A stretch of 64,000 nucleotides of DNA from an uncultured Mediterranea sp. (GTDB lineage: Bacteria > Bacteroidota > Bacteroidia > Bacteroidales > Bacteroidaceae), in contig NZ_CABUOL010000010.1 of assembly GCF_902493215.1 (NCBI RefSeq), forward strand, positions 41,636-105,635, in the 5' to 3' direction. Shown one piece after another: positions 47,464-56,251 of the stretch. The notes under the pieces are model-generated. The model searched no databases. It was not told the DNA's origin and saw only the letters and a list, made by a program, of their open reading frames with translations. Position 1 is the stretch's first letter, and every line of letters starts with the position of its first letter. A program made the translations under genes and the position numbers.

Positions 47464-50430
47464 TTATTCCGGCATCATCACGACGCCCTGCTTCTTCTTG
47501 CCGTCCATCTTGACGGTCATGGGGCGGTCGAAGCGGATGTGGCGCAGGTACTCCGTTTCGTGCAGGGCGGGCTGTGCGTTGAGGAAGTCCTGGTTGTAGA
47601 TGCCGTCGTTCATGTAGGCGTTGATGGTGAAATAGCCCACGCCGAACGACGTCAGGTTCTGGAAGAAGTGGGTGCCCTGGCTGGGGTCTACGCGGTAGTT
47701 GGTCAGGCCGGCTTCCACGATGACGCGGGCCGCGCTGATGTGGGGCCACTTCACGGGAATGCCCAGCCACGTGTCACTGCTGCCCCAGCGGCCGGGGCCT
47801 ACCAGTACGTAGTTGCGTCCCTCGTCCAGGAACTGCTGGTTTAGCTTCTCTATCTCCCAGGCAATCTTCTGGTTGTTCGATGCGCTGTAGTGGTCGGTTT
47901 TCACGTAGACGATGTCGTAGAGGTCGTTCATGATGCCGTGCCCCAGCGAGTTGTTGGAGCGAAGCAGCAGGCGTTCGTCGGGGATGGCGGCAAGGTCTTC
48001 GTCGAGTACGGCGTTGTTGTCCACGATGGGGCGTATCTGCAGCAGGTAGAAGGTGCCCGTCTTGTCTTTCTCGCGGCTCATTGTGGCGGCAAACTCGATT
48101 TCTACGGGCCGGCGCATCTCTTCCTGCCCATATTTCAGGGCCAGCTGCAGGAGGCGCGGCAGGGGGAAGACGTCGTGCTGCAGGATGTTGGCAAAAGTGA
48201 TGACCTTGCGTCCGCCCGGATACAGGCCGTCGCGGATAATCTGGTCGTAGGGGTCGTAGGTCGAGGCGATGTAGTTGAGGGCCCCGTCCTTCTCGGCTTC
48301 CTTGACATGCAGTTTCAGCAGGTTGAAGCCGTCGTCGATGGAGAAGTCGTGGCCGGAGTTGCTCAGGTCGAGGGCGTAGAACCGGGTCTGTGTCTCGCGC
48401 AGGGCTATCTCCATCTCGCTGGTCTGCAATACTTTGTTGGGGTGGTAGGGCGAGAAGCGGAGTGTCAGTCCGCCGTCCACGATGTACTTGCCCAGTCCGA
48501 GGGCCAGGTTGACGATTCCTTCTTCGGCCTTCTCGTCGCCCAGGGGATAATAGTTGAGCGAACGTGCCACACCCGACATGCTGGGATAGAAGCGGGGACC
48601 GTACTGATTGCCCACCACTTCCTGCAGGATGACAGCCATCTTCTCCTGGTCGATGACGTTGCTCGTGGCCTGCATGTAGGCCTTGGAGTCGCGGAAATAT
48701 ACCGAGGCATAGACACCCTTGATGGCGTCGCTCAGCATGCGGAGCATCTCGTACTTGTCGTCCAGATAGGGTATCATATACGTGTTGTAGATGCCGGCGA
48801 AGGGCTGGTAGTGTGAGTCTTCGAGCAGTGACGACGAGCGCACGGCGATGGGCGACTTCACCACGTCGAAGAAGGTGAAGAAGTCTTCCACCAGGCGGTC
48901 GGGCAGCTTGGCCTTGAGGAAATAGCGCAGGATGGTATGGTCGTCTGCGTCCGACAAGGCTACCTGATAAAGATTGTTGGTGTCCATAAACTCGTCGAAC
49001 ACGTCGGTACAGAGCACCACGGTCTTGGGGATGGCTACACGGGCGTTGTCGAACTCCTCGAATTCGGGATGGCGTTTCACCAGGTTGTCGATGAAGGCCA
49101 GACCACGGCCTTTGCCTCCCAGCGAACCTTCGCCGATGCGGGCAAAGTTGGAGTAGCGGTCGAAGCGGTCGCGCTTGAAGACGGCCACCACGCCCTGATT
49201 CTTCATCTTGCGGTATTTGACGATGGCTTCGAAGATAATCTGGCGGTGGGCATCCACGTCCTGGAGTGTGTTCCACGTGATGGGCTTCAGGAACTCGGCG
49301 ATGGGGAACATGGCGCGCGAGTAGAGCCAGCGGCTGATGTGGTTTCGGCTGATATGGTAGAGGAACGACTCCGAGGGGACGGCAAACAGAATGTTCTGCA
49401 GCTCCTTGAGGTTCTTCACACGGGCTATTTCTTCCATCGTGTCGGGATTACGGAAGATGAAGTCGCCGAAACCGAAGTTGTCCGAAACGATACGGCGCAG
49501 GTCCACGTCCATCTTCTTGGAGTTCTTGTCGATGAAGGCGGCTCCGTATTTGTTGGCATAGGTCATGTTTTCTGTTTCGGACGACTGGATGATGAGCGGC
49601 ACGAAGGGGTCTTCCTTGCGGATGGCGGCACAGAGTCGGATACCTGCCAGACCGTCCTTCTCACCGCGTTCGGTGCGGGGAAAGCGGACGTCGGTCACCA
49701 CACCCAGTATGTTGTTCTTATACTTGCTGTAGATGGAGATGGCCTCGTCGTAGGTGCGGGCCAGCACGATTTTGGGGCGTCCGCGCATGCGCAGCGTGCG
49801 CTGGTGGGCATTCAGCGCTTCGGTACTGAACTCCTGGCTCTGCTTCAGTACGAATTTGTAGAGGTTGGGCAGCAGGGATGAGTAGAAGCGGATGCTGTCT
49901 TCCACCAGCAGGATGGCCTGTACGCCCACTTCCTTGACGTCGTGCTCCAGGTTCATCTTGTCTTCTATCAGCTTGATGATGGATACCAGCAGGTCTGTGT
50001 TGCCCAACCAGCAGAACACGTACTCGAAGGCACTGAGGTCTTCGTTGGCGATGCGCTTGGTGATGCCGTGGCTGAAGGGTGTCAGGATGACCATGGGGAT
50101 GCTGGGCCAGGCGGCCTTGATGGTGCGGGCTACGTCGAAACCTTCGTTGTCGCCCGTGCCGGGCATGCAGATGATGAGGTCGTAGGTCATGTTCTTCAGC
50201 TGGGCCAGGGCCTCGTCGCAGGTGCTCACCTGGGTGAAGCGGGGCGGGTAGCGCAGGGACAGGGAGGTGTATTCGTTGAATATCTTCTCGTCGATGCGCC
50301 CGTCGTCTTCCAACATGAAGGCATCATAGGGGTTGGCTATCAGGAGCACGTTGAAGATACGGCGGGTCATCAGGTTGGCGAACTGCGTATCTTTCAGATA
50401 AAGCAGATTGAGTTTCAGTTTGCTGAGCAT
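47464..50430 (-). CDS. REC-REC-PPDK_N fusion protein (PEP/pyruvate-binding domain)
   Basis: The 988-residue protein begins with two receiver-like domains. The first (about 25-130) lacks a phosphoacceptor; the second (about 172-310) has the canonical ED177-178, D247 (VVTDVRFP) and K302. A linker leads to a PPDK_N/PEP-synthase ATP-grasp domain from about 430, with GEGSLGGKGRGLAF and SPIAVRSSSLLEDS. The His swivelling domain and PEP-binding barrel of PEP synthase are absent. Bacteroides homologues are often labelled phosphoenolpyruvate synthase, but the domain set points to a regulated phosphotransfer or signalling role. Confidence 0.82.
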   Translation of the reverse strand: MLSKLKLNLLYLKDTQFANLMTRRIFNVLLIANPYDAFMLEDDGRIDEKIFNEYTSLSLRYPPRFTQVSTCDEALAQLKNMTYDLIICMPGTGDNEGFDVARTIKAAWPSIPMVILTPFSHGITKRIANEDLSAFEYVFCWLGNTDLLVSIIKLIEDKMNLEHDVKEVGVQAILLVEDSIRFYSSLLPNLYKFVLKQSQEFSTEALNAHQRTLRMRGRPKIVLARTYDEAISIYSKYKNNILGVVTDVRFPRTERGEKDGLAGIRLCAAIRKEDPFVPLIIQSSETENMTYANKYGAAFIDKNSKKMDVDLRRIVSDNFGFGDFIFRNPDTMEEIARVKNLKELQNILFAVPSESFLYHISRNHISRWLYSRAMFPIAEFLKPITWNTLQDVDAHRQIIFEAIVKYRKMKNQGVVAVFKRDRFDRYSNFARIGEGSLGGKGRGLAFIDNLVKRHPEFEEFDNARVAIPKTVVLCTDVFDEFMDTNNLYQVALSDADDHTILRYFLKAKLPDRLVEDFFTFFDVVKSPIAVRSSSLLEDSHYQPFAGIYNTYMIPYLDDKYEMLRMLSDAIKGVYASVYFRDSKAYMQATSNVIDQEKMAVILQEVVGNQYGPRFYPSMSGVARSLNYYPLGDEKAEEGIVNLALGLGKYIVDGGLTLRFSPYHPNKVLQTSEMEIALRETQTRFYALDLSNSGHDFSIDDGFNLLKLHVKEAEKDGALNYIASTYDPYDQIIRDGLYPGGRKVITFANILQHDVFPLPRLLQLALKYGQEEMRRPVEIEFAATMSREKDKTGTFYLLQIRPIVDNNAVLDEDLAAIPDERLLLRSNNSLGHGIMNDLYDIVYVKTDHYSASNNQKIAWEIEKLNQQFLDEGRNYVLVGPGRWGSSDTWLGIPVKWPHISAARVIVEAGLTNYRVDPSQGTHFFQNLTSFGVGYFTINAYMNDGIYNQDFLNAQPALHETEYLRHIRFDRPMTVKMDGKKKQGVVMMPE

Positions 50431-50437
50431 GTTTTTC

Positions 50438-50445
50438 CAAAATTA
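50438..50445 (-). promoter_or_regulatory. -7 box of the REC-REC-PPDK_N gene
   Basis: The minus strand reads TAATTTTG only seven bases before the ATG, so the transcript would be leaderless or nearly so. No good -33 is seen. Confidence 0.45.
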
Positions 50446-50491
50446 GTAAGGCAAAATTCGTGTTTTTTCTTGGGATATGCAAGTGCGGTTA

Positions 50492-50534
50492 CAAAAAAAG
50501 AGGATGCCTCTCCCTTTTGTTGAGGCATCCTCTT
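50492..50534 (-). terminator. terminator of the metalloprotease gene
   Basis: A 13-base perfect stem (AAGAGGATGCCTC at 50498-50510, complement at 50522-50534) with an eleven-base loop is followed on the minus strand by TTTTTTT. It lies 22 bases past the stop at 50556. Confidence 0.92.
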
Positions 50535-50555
50535 ACTTGCGGTTCGTTGTCTGCA

Positions 50556-51887
50556 TCAGTGCTTATAGCACACCTTATATATAATAGGTATGTCGAGCAC
50601 ACCTTGAGGGGCGACGCTGCGTGTGCTTGCAGTCTTTTTGGGTCCGGGAATCAGCGGGCTGTATTCCAGTACGTGGCGCATGCGTTCCCTTTGGTTCAGG
50701 CTGAAGCGGTCTGCATAGCTGATTTCGTAGTCCATCAGATTGTAGGAAGTGAAAGTATCGTCAGGATCCAGGCTGTTGACACGTTCGAATCCGGGCAGCA
50801 GATCGGCGAAGTTCCCACTTTTCATATAGGCACGGTAGGCTTCAATCATTGTTGTGTTTTGGTAGATGTCGCGGTTGTAGGGCTTGGTGTCTGTACAATA
50901 GTCCGAGTCGGCGTTGGGATCATCGTCTTCGTTGAAGGCGTGGTGCAGGCCCAGGTAGTGTCCCAGTTCATGGGCAAGGGTTACATTGGCGTCCCCCGAG
51001 TTGTAGCCGCCGCTGGGAGTGTCCTGGTCAAAATACAGGCTGTTGATGGATACGCATTGCGGATATCCCAGATTGGAGTTATCCATGTGGGTGTATTCCA
51101 CGGCTTGCAGTCCTTCCAGGTAGTTCTTGCCCTGTGTAGACAAGGGCAGGTGTGAGATGCCCAGGATGATGCCTCCATCTCCCACTTGGGTAAAGTTATA
51201 GAGCATGATGTTGATATACTTGTTCATGTCCCAAAGCAGGTTCTTGATTTTCTCGCTTGAGCTTTGCATGAAATTCTCGCAATCGATGGGCATTTCATCC
51301 CAAGTAATGTATTCTACTCCCGGTATTTCCAGCGTATTGCCTTGAGCATCTGTTTCGGGCAGATAGAATTCGAGGTTGATGTCCTGACCTGCATCGCCAC
51401 CGGTCGCAATAGTCTTTCCGTCGTAATATTGGTTCACTTTGTCCAATACCTGCTTGATGCGGTTGGCACTAATGTATTGGTGCGGGTCGTTTTTATCCTT
51501 ATATAATACGTGGAAGATGACAGGGATTCTGTAGGTCAGTTCCTCTCCTTCGGGAAGGGCTTTTTGTGTGATGCTGATGTTGGTTTGGGCGCCGTTGCAG
51601 TAGATGGTCACTGTGCCGGTACGGTCCTTGGCAATGTTACCTGCAACTTCTATCGTGATGGTGGCGTTGCCCGTACCTTTTCCGGGTGAAACGGTACACC
51701 AGTCTTTATTGAGGCTGGTAGCTGTCCATTCGCCGGCAGTTTCAATCTGGAGGGAAAGGGTTTTCCCTTCGGGGGGAACATCGGTGAATTTGTCTTGCGA
51801 CAGGGTGAAAACGGGTTCGTCGCTACTGCAACTTGCCAATATCAGGCAGAAGAGAGCAGTCAATAGATAAGTCAATCTTGTTTTCAT
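50556..51887 (-). CDS. BACON-domain M43-like zinc metalloprotease lipoprotein
   Basis: The 443-residue lipoprotein (lipidated C20, followed by SSDEPV) has an N-terminal BACON domain (about 25-110, with SGEWTATSLN-like motif AGEWTATS and a GTVTIYCNGAQTNISITQ end). The protease domain has the extended zinc motif HELGHYLGLHH at 306-316 and a Met-turn in YNLMDYEISY, as in the pappalysin/cytophagalysin M43 family. It is probably displayed outside the outer membrane. Substrate is unknown. It is monocistronic with its own -7 box and terminator. Confidence 0.85.
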   Translation of the reverse strand: MKTRLTYLLTALFCLILASCSSDEPVFTLSQDKFTDVPPEGKTLSLQIETAGEWTATSLNKDWCTVSPGKGTGNATITIEVAGNIAKDRTGTVTIYCNGAQTNISITQKALPEGEELTYRIPVIFHVLYKDKNDPHQYISANRIKQVLDKVNQYYDGKTIATGGDAGQDINLEFYLPETDAQGNTLEIPGVEYITWDEMPIDCENFMQSSSEKIKNLLWDMNKYINIMLYNFTQVGDGGIILGISHLPLSTQGKNYLEGLQAVEYTHMDNSNLGYPQCVSINSLYFDQDTPSGGYNSGDANVTLAHELGHYLGLHHAFNEDDDPNADSDYCTDTKPYNRDIYQNTTMIEAYRAYMKSGNFADLLPGFERVNSLDPDDTFTSYNLMDYEISYADRFSLNQRERMRHVLEYSPLIPGPKKTASTRSVAPQGVLDIPIIYKVCYKH

Positions 51888-51936
51888 GTCTGGATAAACT
51901 GGTTAAATGTAAAATGGTATGTTAAAGTCATAAATG

Positions 51937-51944
51937 CAAAAATA
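51937..51944 (-). promoter_or_regulatory. -7 box of the metalloprotease gene
   Basis: The minus strand reads TATTTTTG about 50 bases before the ATG at 51887. No TTTG -33 is evident. Confidence 0.45.
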
Positions 51945-52080
51945 TGAATAAAATCTGAATTCTTATCATATCGGTGGCATTTTCTTTTTATAATCTTTAC
52001 TTATAGGATATCGAAATGACATTTTATTATTATTTGCTTATTTTTTCGCTAAAAAGTTTAGGTGGTTTGAAAAGAATCAC

Positions 52081-52088
52081 TATATTTG
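52081..52088 (+). promoter_or_regulatory. -7 box of gdhA
   Basis: TATATTTG matches TAnnTTTG; a TTTA lies about 20 bases upstream. The leader to the ATG at 52164 would be about 70 bases. Confidence 0.55.
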
Positions 52089-52163
52089 CAGTGTTGTTGG
52101 TTGACAAATTGTCTGCCGGCAAGAGAAAGGAATCCATTGATAAACCTTCTAAAACGTAATATT

Positions 52164-53501
52164 ATGAATATTGAACGTATTATGGCCTCTCTGGAGGCAA
52201 AACATCCCGGCGAGTCTGAATATCTTCAAGCCGTAAAGGAAGTGCTTCTTTCTATCGAAGATATCTATAATCAGCATCCTGAATTCGAGAAGGCTAAGAT
52301 TATCGAGCGTCTGGTGGAACCCGACCGTATCTTCACATTCCGTGTCACTTGGGTAGACGACAAGGGCGAGGTTCAGACCAACTTGGGCTATCGCGTACAG
52401 TTCAACAATGCCATTGGTCCGTACAAAGGCGGTATTCGTTTCCATGCTTCAGTCAATCTGTCTATCTTGAAGTTCCTGGGATTTGAACAGACGTTCAAGA
52501 ATGCCCTGACGACGTTGCCTATGGGTGGCGGCAAGGGAGGTTCGGACTTCTCTCCGCGCGGCAAGAGCGACGCTGAAATCATGCGTTTCTGCCAGGCCTT
52601 TATGTTGGAGTTGTGGCGTCATGTAGGTCCCGATATGGATGTTCCTGCCGGTGATATCGGTGTAGGCGGCCGTGAAGTGGGCTATATGTTCGGTATGTAC
52701 AAGAAACTGACCCGTGAGTTTACAGGTACCTTTACCGGTAAGGGACTGGAGTTCGGCGGTTCGCTGATTCGTCCCGAGGCTACCGGTTTCGGTGGTCTGT
52801 ATTTCGTAAACCAGATGTTGCAGACCAAGGGTATAGATATCAAGGGTAAGACGGTGGCCATCTCTGGTTTCGGAAACGTGGCATGGGGTGCCGCTACCAA
52901 GGCTACTGAACTGGGTGCCAAGGTGGTAACCATCTCTGGTCCGGACGGCTACATTTATGATCCCGACGGTATCAGTGGCGAGAAGATCGATTATATGCTG
53001 GAACTCCGTGCATCGGGTAACGATATCGTAGCTCCGTATGCCGAACAGTTCCTGGGTGCTACATTCGTGGCCGGAAAACGTCCTTGGGAAGTGAAGGTGG
53101 ACATTGCGCTGCCGTGTGCAACCCAGAATGAATTGAACGGTGACGATGCCCGTCATCTGATAGACAACAATGTGCTCTGTGTAGGCGAAATCTCGAATAT
53201 GGGATGTACGCCGGAGGCTATTGACCTCTTCATCGAACACAAGATGATGTATGCGCCGGGCAAGGCTGTCAATGCAGGTGGTGTGGCTACCAGCGGACTG
53301 GAAATGTCGCAGAATGCCATGCACCTTAGCTGGAGCGCTGCCGAAGTGGACGAGAAGTTGCATGCCATCATGCACGGCATCCACGAACAGTGCGTGAAGT
53401 ATGGTACAGAACCCGATGGCTACATCAACTACGTGAAGGGCGCCAATATTGCCGGTTTCATGAAAGTTGCCCATGCCATGATGGGACAAGGTATAATTTA
53501 A
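52164..53501 (+). CDS. gdhA: NADP-type glutamate dehydrogenase
   Basis: GdhA aminates 2-oxoglutarate to glutamate, the main ammonium-assimilating step in gut Bacteroides. From ATG at 52164 the protein is 445 residues, typical of the hexameric NADP enzymes. It has GPYKGGIRFH (85-94), the catalytic lysine in MGGGKGGSDF (K124) and the Rossmann motif GFGNVAWGAA. Length and the KGGSDF form favour NADPH. The frame reaches 52086 but those codons are leader. Confidence 0.94.
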   Translation: MNIERIMASLEAKHPGESEYLQAVKEVLLSIEDIYNQHPEFEKAKIIERLVEPDRIFTFRVTWVDDKGEVQTNLGYRVQFNNAIGPYKGGIRFHASVNLSILKFLGFEQTFKNALTTLPMGGGKGGSDFSPRGKSDAEIMRFCQAFMLELWRHVGPDMDVPAGDIGVGGREVGYMFGMYKKLTREFTGTFTGKGLEFGGSLIRPEATGFGGLYFVNQMLQTKGIDIKGKTVAISGFGNVAWGAATKATELGAKVVTISGPDGYIYDPDGISGEKIDYMLELRASGNDIVAPYAEQFLGATFVAGKRPWEVKVDIALPCATQNELNGDDARHLIDNNVLCVGEISNMGCTPEAIDLFIEHKMMYAPGKAVNAGGVATSGLEMSQNAMHLSWSAAEVDEKLHAIMHGIHEQCVKYGTEPDGYINYVKGANIAGFMKVAHAMMGQGII

Positions 53502-53543
53502 GAGAGAAACTTTGTTTAGTTGTATTTGTATTTGTGGTTTATA

Positions 53544-53580
53544 CTGCCCTGTGCCTGCGAAGGTACGGGGCAGTTTTTTT
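53544..53580 (+). terminator. terminator of gdhA
   Basis: CTGCCCTGT and ACGGGGCAG form a nine-base stem (one G-U pair) followed by seven T residues, 42 bases past the gdhA stop. Confidence 0.9.
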
Positions 53581-53667
53581 CTACCTGTTTGTAGGTATTT
53601 TCATCGAATCTGTCTGCCCGGAAAGACAACTTGACGTCCGGGACTTGATGCTTAATTCCTAAAATGC

Positions 53668-53675
53668 TACCTTTG
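53668..53675 (+). promoter_or_regulatory. -7 box of the M24 peptidase gene
   Basis: TACCTTTG lies 27 bases before the ATG at 53703; a TTGA about 20 bases upstream may serve as -33. Confidence 0.6.
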
Positions 53676-53702
53676 CAGGCAAAACCATAAACGACAAAGA
53701 AA

Positions 53703-54866
53703 ATGTTATTTCCAGAATTGAAACAAAGACGCGATAAAATTCGTGTGTTGATGGCCCAGCAGGGAATTGATGCTGCCCTTATCGCGTGTAATGTGAATTT
53801 GATTTATACTTACGGACGTGTGGTCAGCGGCTATCTGTATCTGCCGTTGAACGATTTCGCCCGTTTGTTCGTGAAGCGTCCCAATACGATTGAAGGTGAG
53901 CACATTATGCCAATTCGTAAACCCGAGCAGTTGCCGGAACTGATTCAGGCATGTGGGTTGCCTTTGCCCCAAAAACTGATGCTCGAAGGTGACGAACTGT
54001 CTTTCAAGGAATACAACCGGCTGGCCGCCTGTTTTCCCGAAGCGGAAGTGGTGTCATGCGGCTCTTCGCTGATACGCCAGGCGCGCACCACAAAGACCGA
54101 GATGGAGATTGAGTTTTTCCGTCGTTCGGGTGCTGCCCATGCCAAGGCTTACGGGCAGATCCCCACAGTCTACAAGCCCGGTATGACCGACCTGCAGCTT
54201 TCCGTTGAGATTGAGCGTCTGATGCGTCTGGAAGGTTGCTTGGGTATCTTCCGTGTGTTCGGACAGAGTATGGAGATATTCATGGGCAGTCTGCTGGCCG
54301 GTGACAATGCAGCCACGCCTTCGCCCTACGATTTTGCTTTGGGTGGTGAAGGGTTGGACCCCTCTCTGCCAGGCGGTGCCAATGGTACGCTTTTGCAGCC
54401 GGGGCAAAGTCTGATGGTGGACATGGGAGGCAACTTTTATGGCTATATGTGTGACATGAGCCGTGTATATTCCATTGGCAAGCTGAGCGAACAGGCCTAT
54501 GCTGCCCATCAGACCTGTCTGGAGATACAGGAAGCCGTATCGTCCATGGCCAAGCCGGGCGTCATCTGCGAGGACTTGTACAACAAGGCCATTGAGATGG
54601 TGACGAAGGCCGGTTTTGCCGACTATTTCATGGGAGTAGGGCAGAAGGCGAAGTTCATCGGTCATGGTATCGGGCTGGAGATTAACGAGGCGCCTGTTAT
54701 CGCTCCTCGTATCCGCCAGGAGCTGGAACCGGGTATGGTCTTTGCCCTCGAGCCGAAAATCGTATTGCCGGGAGTCGGCCCGCTGGGTATCGAGAATTCC
54801 TGGGTAGTGACGGCCGAAGGTTTGGAGAAGCTGACTACCGCTCCCGAAGAAATCATCGAGCTTTGA
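53703..54866 (+). CDS. Xaa-Pro aminopeptidase-like protein (M24 family)
   Basis: The 387-residue protein has the creatinase/prolidase N-terminal domain and a pita-bread peptidase domain. All five metal ligands are visible: VDMGGNFYGY, CDMSRVYS, GHGIGLEINE, ALEPKIV and GIENSWVV. It should cleave an N-terminal residue before proline or act as a dipeptidase. It is cytoplasmic (no signal). It is transcribed towards the acyltransferase gene, with a dyad array between them. Confidence 0.88.
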   Translation: MLFPELKQRRDKIRVLMAQQGIDAALIACNVNLIYTYGRVVSGYLYLPLNDFARLFVKRPNTIEGEHIMPIRKPEQLPELIQACGLPLPQKLMLEGDELSFKEYNRLAACFPEAEVVSCGSSLIRQARTTKTEMEIEFFRRSGAAHAKAYGQIPTVYKPGMTDLQLSVEIERLMRLEGCLGIFRVFGQSMEIFMGSLLAGDNAATPSPYDFALGGEGLDPSLPGGANGTLLQPGQSLMVDMGGNFYGYMCDMSRVYSIGKLSEQAYAAHQTCLEIQEAVSSMAKPGVICEDLYNKAIEMVTKAGFADYFMGVGQKAKFIGHGIGLEINEAPVIAPRIRQELEPGMVFALEPKIVLPGVGPLGIENSWVVTAEGLEKLTTAPEEIIEL

Positions 54867-54888
54867 CAAGCGGTTGTTTGGGAATGTC

Positions 54889-55002
54889 ATGCAGTGCTTC
54901 GTGAGCTGCTGATGCTGTGCTTCGTTACCCTCTCATGCAGTGCTTCCTTACACTCTGAGGAAGCACTGCATGACACTCTGAGAAAGTACTGCGTCAGAGT
55001 GG
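54889..55002. repeat. five tandem 22-23-base units with inversion
   Basis: Three direct units (starting 54889, 54912, 54935) read ATGCxGTGCTTCxTxA..., then two inverted units (54958, 54981) read AGxAAGxACTGCxT. Units three and four form a perfect 14-base hairpin (54935-54948 with 54958-54971). The array lies between convergent genes. Confidence 0.8.
54935..54971. terminator. hairpin between convergent genes
   Basis: ATGCAGTGCTTCCT and its complement enclose nine bases. It probably ends the M24 peptidase transcript and the acyltransferase transcript; T runs are absent, so the call is tentative. Confidence 0.5.
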
Positions 55003-55013
55003 TTGGTGGAAGC

Positions 55014-56153
55014 TCACTTTTTGCTCAACCACCGGCGCACAGGCTCGTCATAAAGTTTCAGGCAGAGCCAGGCCAGCAGGATGCTGCCTGCATAGACGGT
55101 GAGAGCCGTGGGCCACACTTCGCCGAACGTATAGTATTTGTGTTCGATCAGCCAGGAGTAGAACAGATACATCACGGGGTAGTGGACGGCGTAGAGCGGG
55201 TAGGAGATGTCGCCTGCAAACCGGCATATCCGGGTGGAATGTTTGTCCGTCGTCTTTCCGGAAGCGGCCAGCCACACCAGCAGCGGGAACACGAGGAAGA
55301 TGCAGAACACTTCGTACAGACCGTTCAGGCAGACACCCTCTTTACCTTCTATATAAGGAACGCAGAACAGTACGAGTAACACGGCTGTACAGATCCAGAA
55401 AGCCCCCTTGATTTTGACGGGCTTGAAGTGGCGCGAAAGCAGCATACCCAGTGTGAAGGGGAAGAGCATGCGCAGCAGTCCGCCCAGGAAGTTGGCGCCA
55501 TCCAGTGTCCATCCTACACCGATCATGCCGTATCCCACCACGTCGAACAGGGCGAACCAGGCCAAACCTACTCCCGACAGGACAGTCAGCAGGGCCAGCA
55601 TCTTGTTGCTCAGGCGGTGGATGAAGAGCGCATAGAGGATGTTACCGATGTATTCGAAGAAGAGCGACCAGCTCGGCCCGTTCAGCGGAAACATTTCGCC
55701 GTTGCCGCGTATGTCATAACAGGCTCCCGGGGCGGCCGGAATGAAGAACATGGCACAGAGCAGGGCAAGCATCACCAGTGAAAGGCTGATGTGGGTGCCG
55801 TCCCATTGCACCGAGCCTTGCAACAGATAAAATACCACACCCAGCACAGCTCCCATTACAATCATCGGGTGAAGTCGAATCAGTCGACGCTTGAAGAAGT
55901 TGCCCAGACTCATGCTTTTGCCCAAGCGGTCGTCGTAAGCATAACCGATGACGAAACCGGACAGGATGAAGAAAAAGTCTACGGCCAAATAACCGTGGTT
56001 GATGACGGTAATGAGGGTACCCCCGGCAGCAAAGGACAGACCTTCGAAGATATGGTAGAACACGACCAGCAGGGCGGCTACTCCTCTCAGCCCGTCAAGT
56101 AGCTCATAATGGGGTTTGGTGTCGCTGAAAGCGGCGGAAGAAACTTTTGTCAT
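55014..56153 (-). CDS. acyltransferase 3 family membrane protein
   Basis: The 379-residue polytopic protein begins YELLDGLRGVAALLVVFYHIFEG, the acyltransferase-3 (OafA/YrhL) signature with the conserved arginine and histidine, and has about ten membrane helices. Relatives O-acetylate LPS, capsule or exopolysaccharide sugars. No polysaccharide genes are close, so the acceptor is unknown. A TAACTTTG box (minus strand, 56199-56206) lies 45 bases upstream of its ATG. Confidence 0.88.
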   Translation of the reverse strand: MTKVSSAAFSDTKPHYELLDGLRGVAALLVVFYHIFEGLSFAAGGTLITVINHGYLAVDFFFILSGFVIGYAYDDRLGKSMSLGNFFKRRLIRLHPMIVMGAVLGVVFYLLQGSVQWDGTHISLSLVMLALLCAMFFIPAAPGACYDIRGNGEMFPLNGPSWSLFFEYIGNILYALFIHRLSNKMLALLTVLSGVGLAWFALFDVVGYGMIGVGWTLDGANFLGGLLRMLFPFTLGMLLSRHFKPVKIKGAFWICTAVLLVLFCVPYIEGKEGVCLNGLYEVFCIFLVFPLLVWLAASGKTTDKHSTRICRFAGDISYPLYAVHYPVMYLFYSWLIEHKYYTFGEVWPTALTVYAGSILLAWLCLKLYDEPVRRWLSKK

Positions 56154-56198
56154 GGCATTTTTTGTTGTTTAGGACCTTTTGTCCGGTTAATAATGGCG

Positions 56199-56206
56199 CA
56201 AAGTTA
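56199..56206 (-). promoter_or_regulatory. -7 box of the acyltransferase gene
   Basis: The minus strand reads TAACTTTG. No TTTG is found at 19 bases upstream. Confidence 0.5.
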
Positions 56207-56251
56207 CGCCGATTCACTATGGAAAAAATTGTCCTGTAACAAAAAATGAGC

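Noticed and set aside
47774..49276. A 500-codon open frame on the minus strand in another register of the REC-REC-PPDK gene
   Set aside because: Its product is Arg/Pro/Gln-rich low-complexity sequence with no family motifs, while the overlapping frame has clear REC and PPDK_N motifs. It arises from the G/C-ending codons of the real gene.
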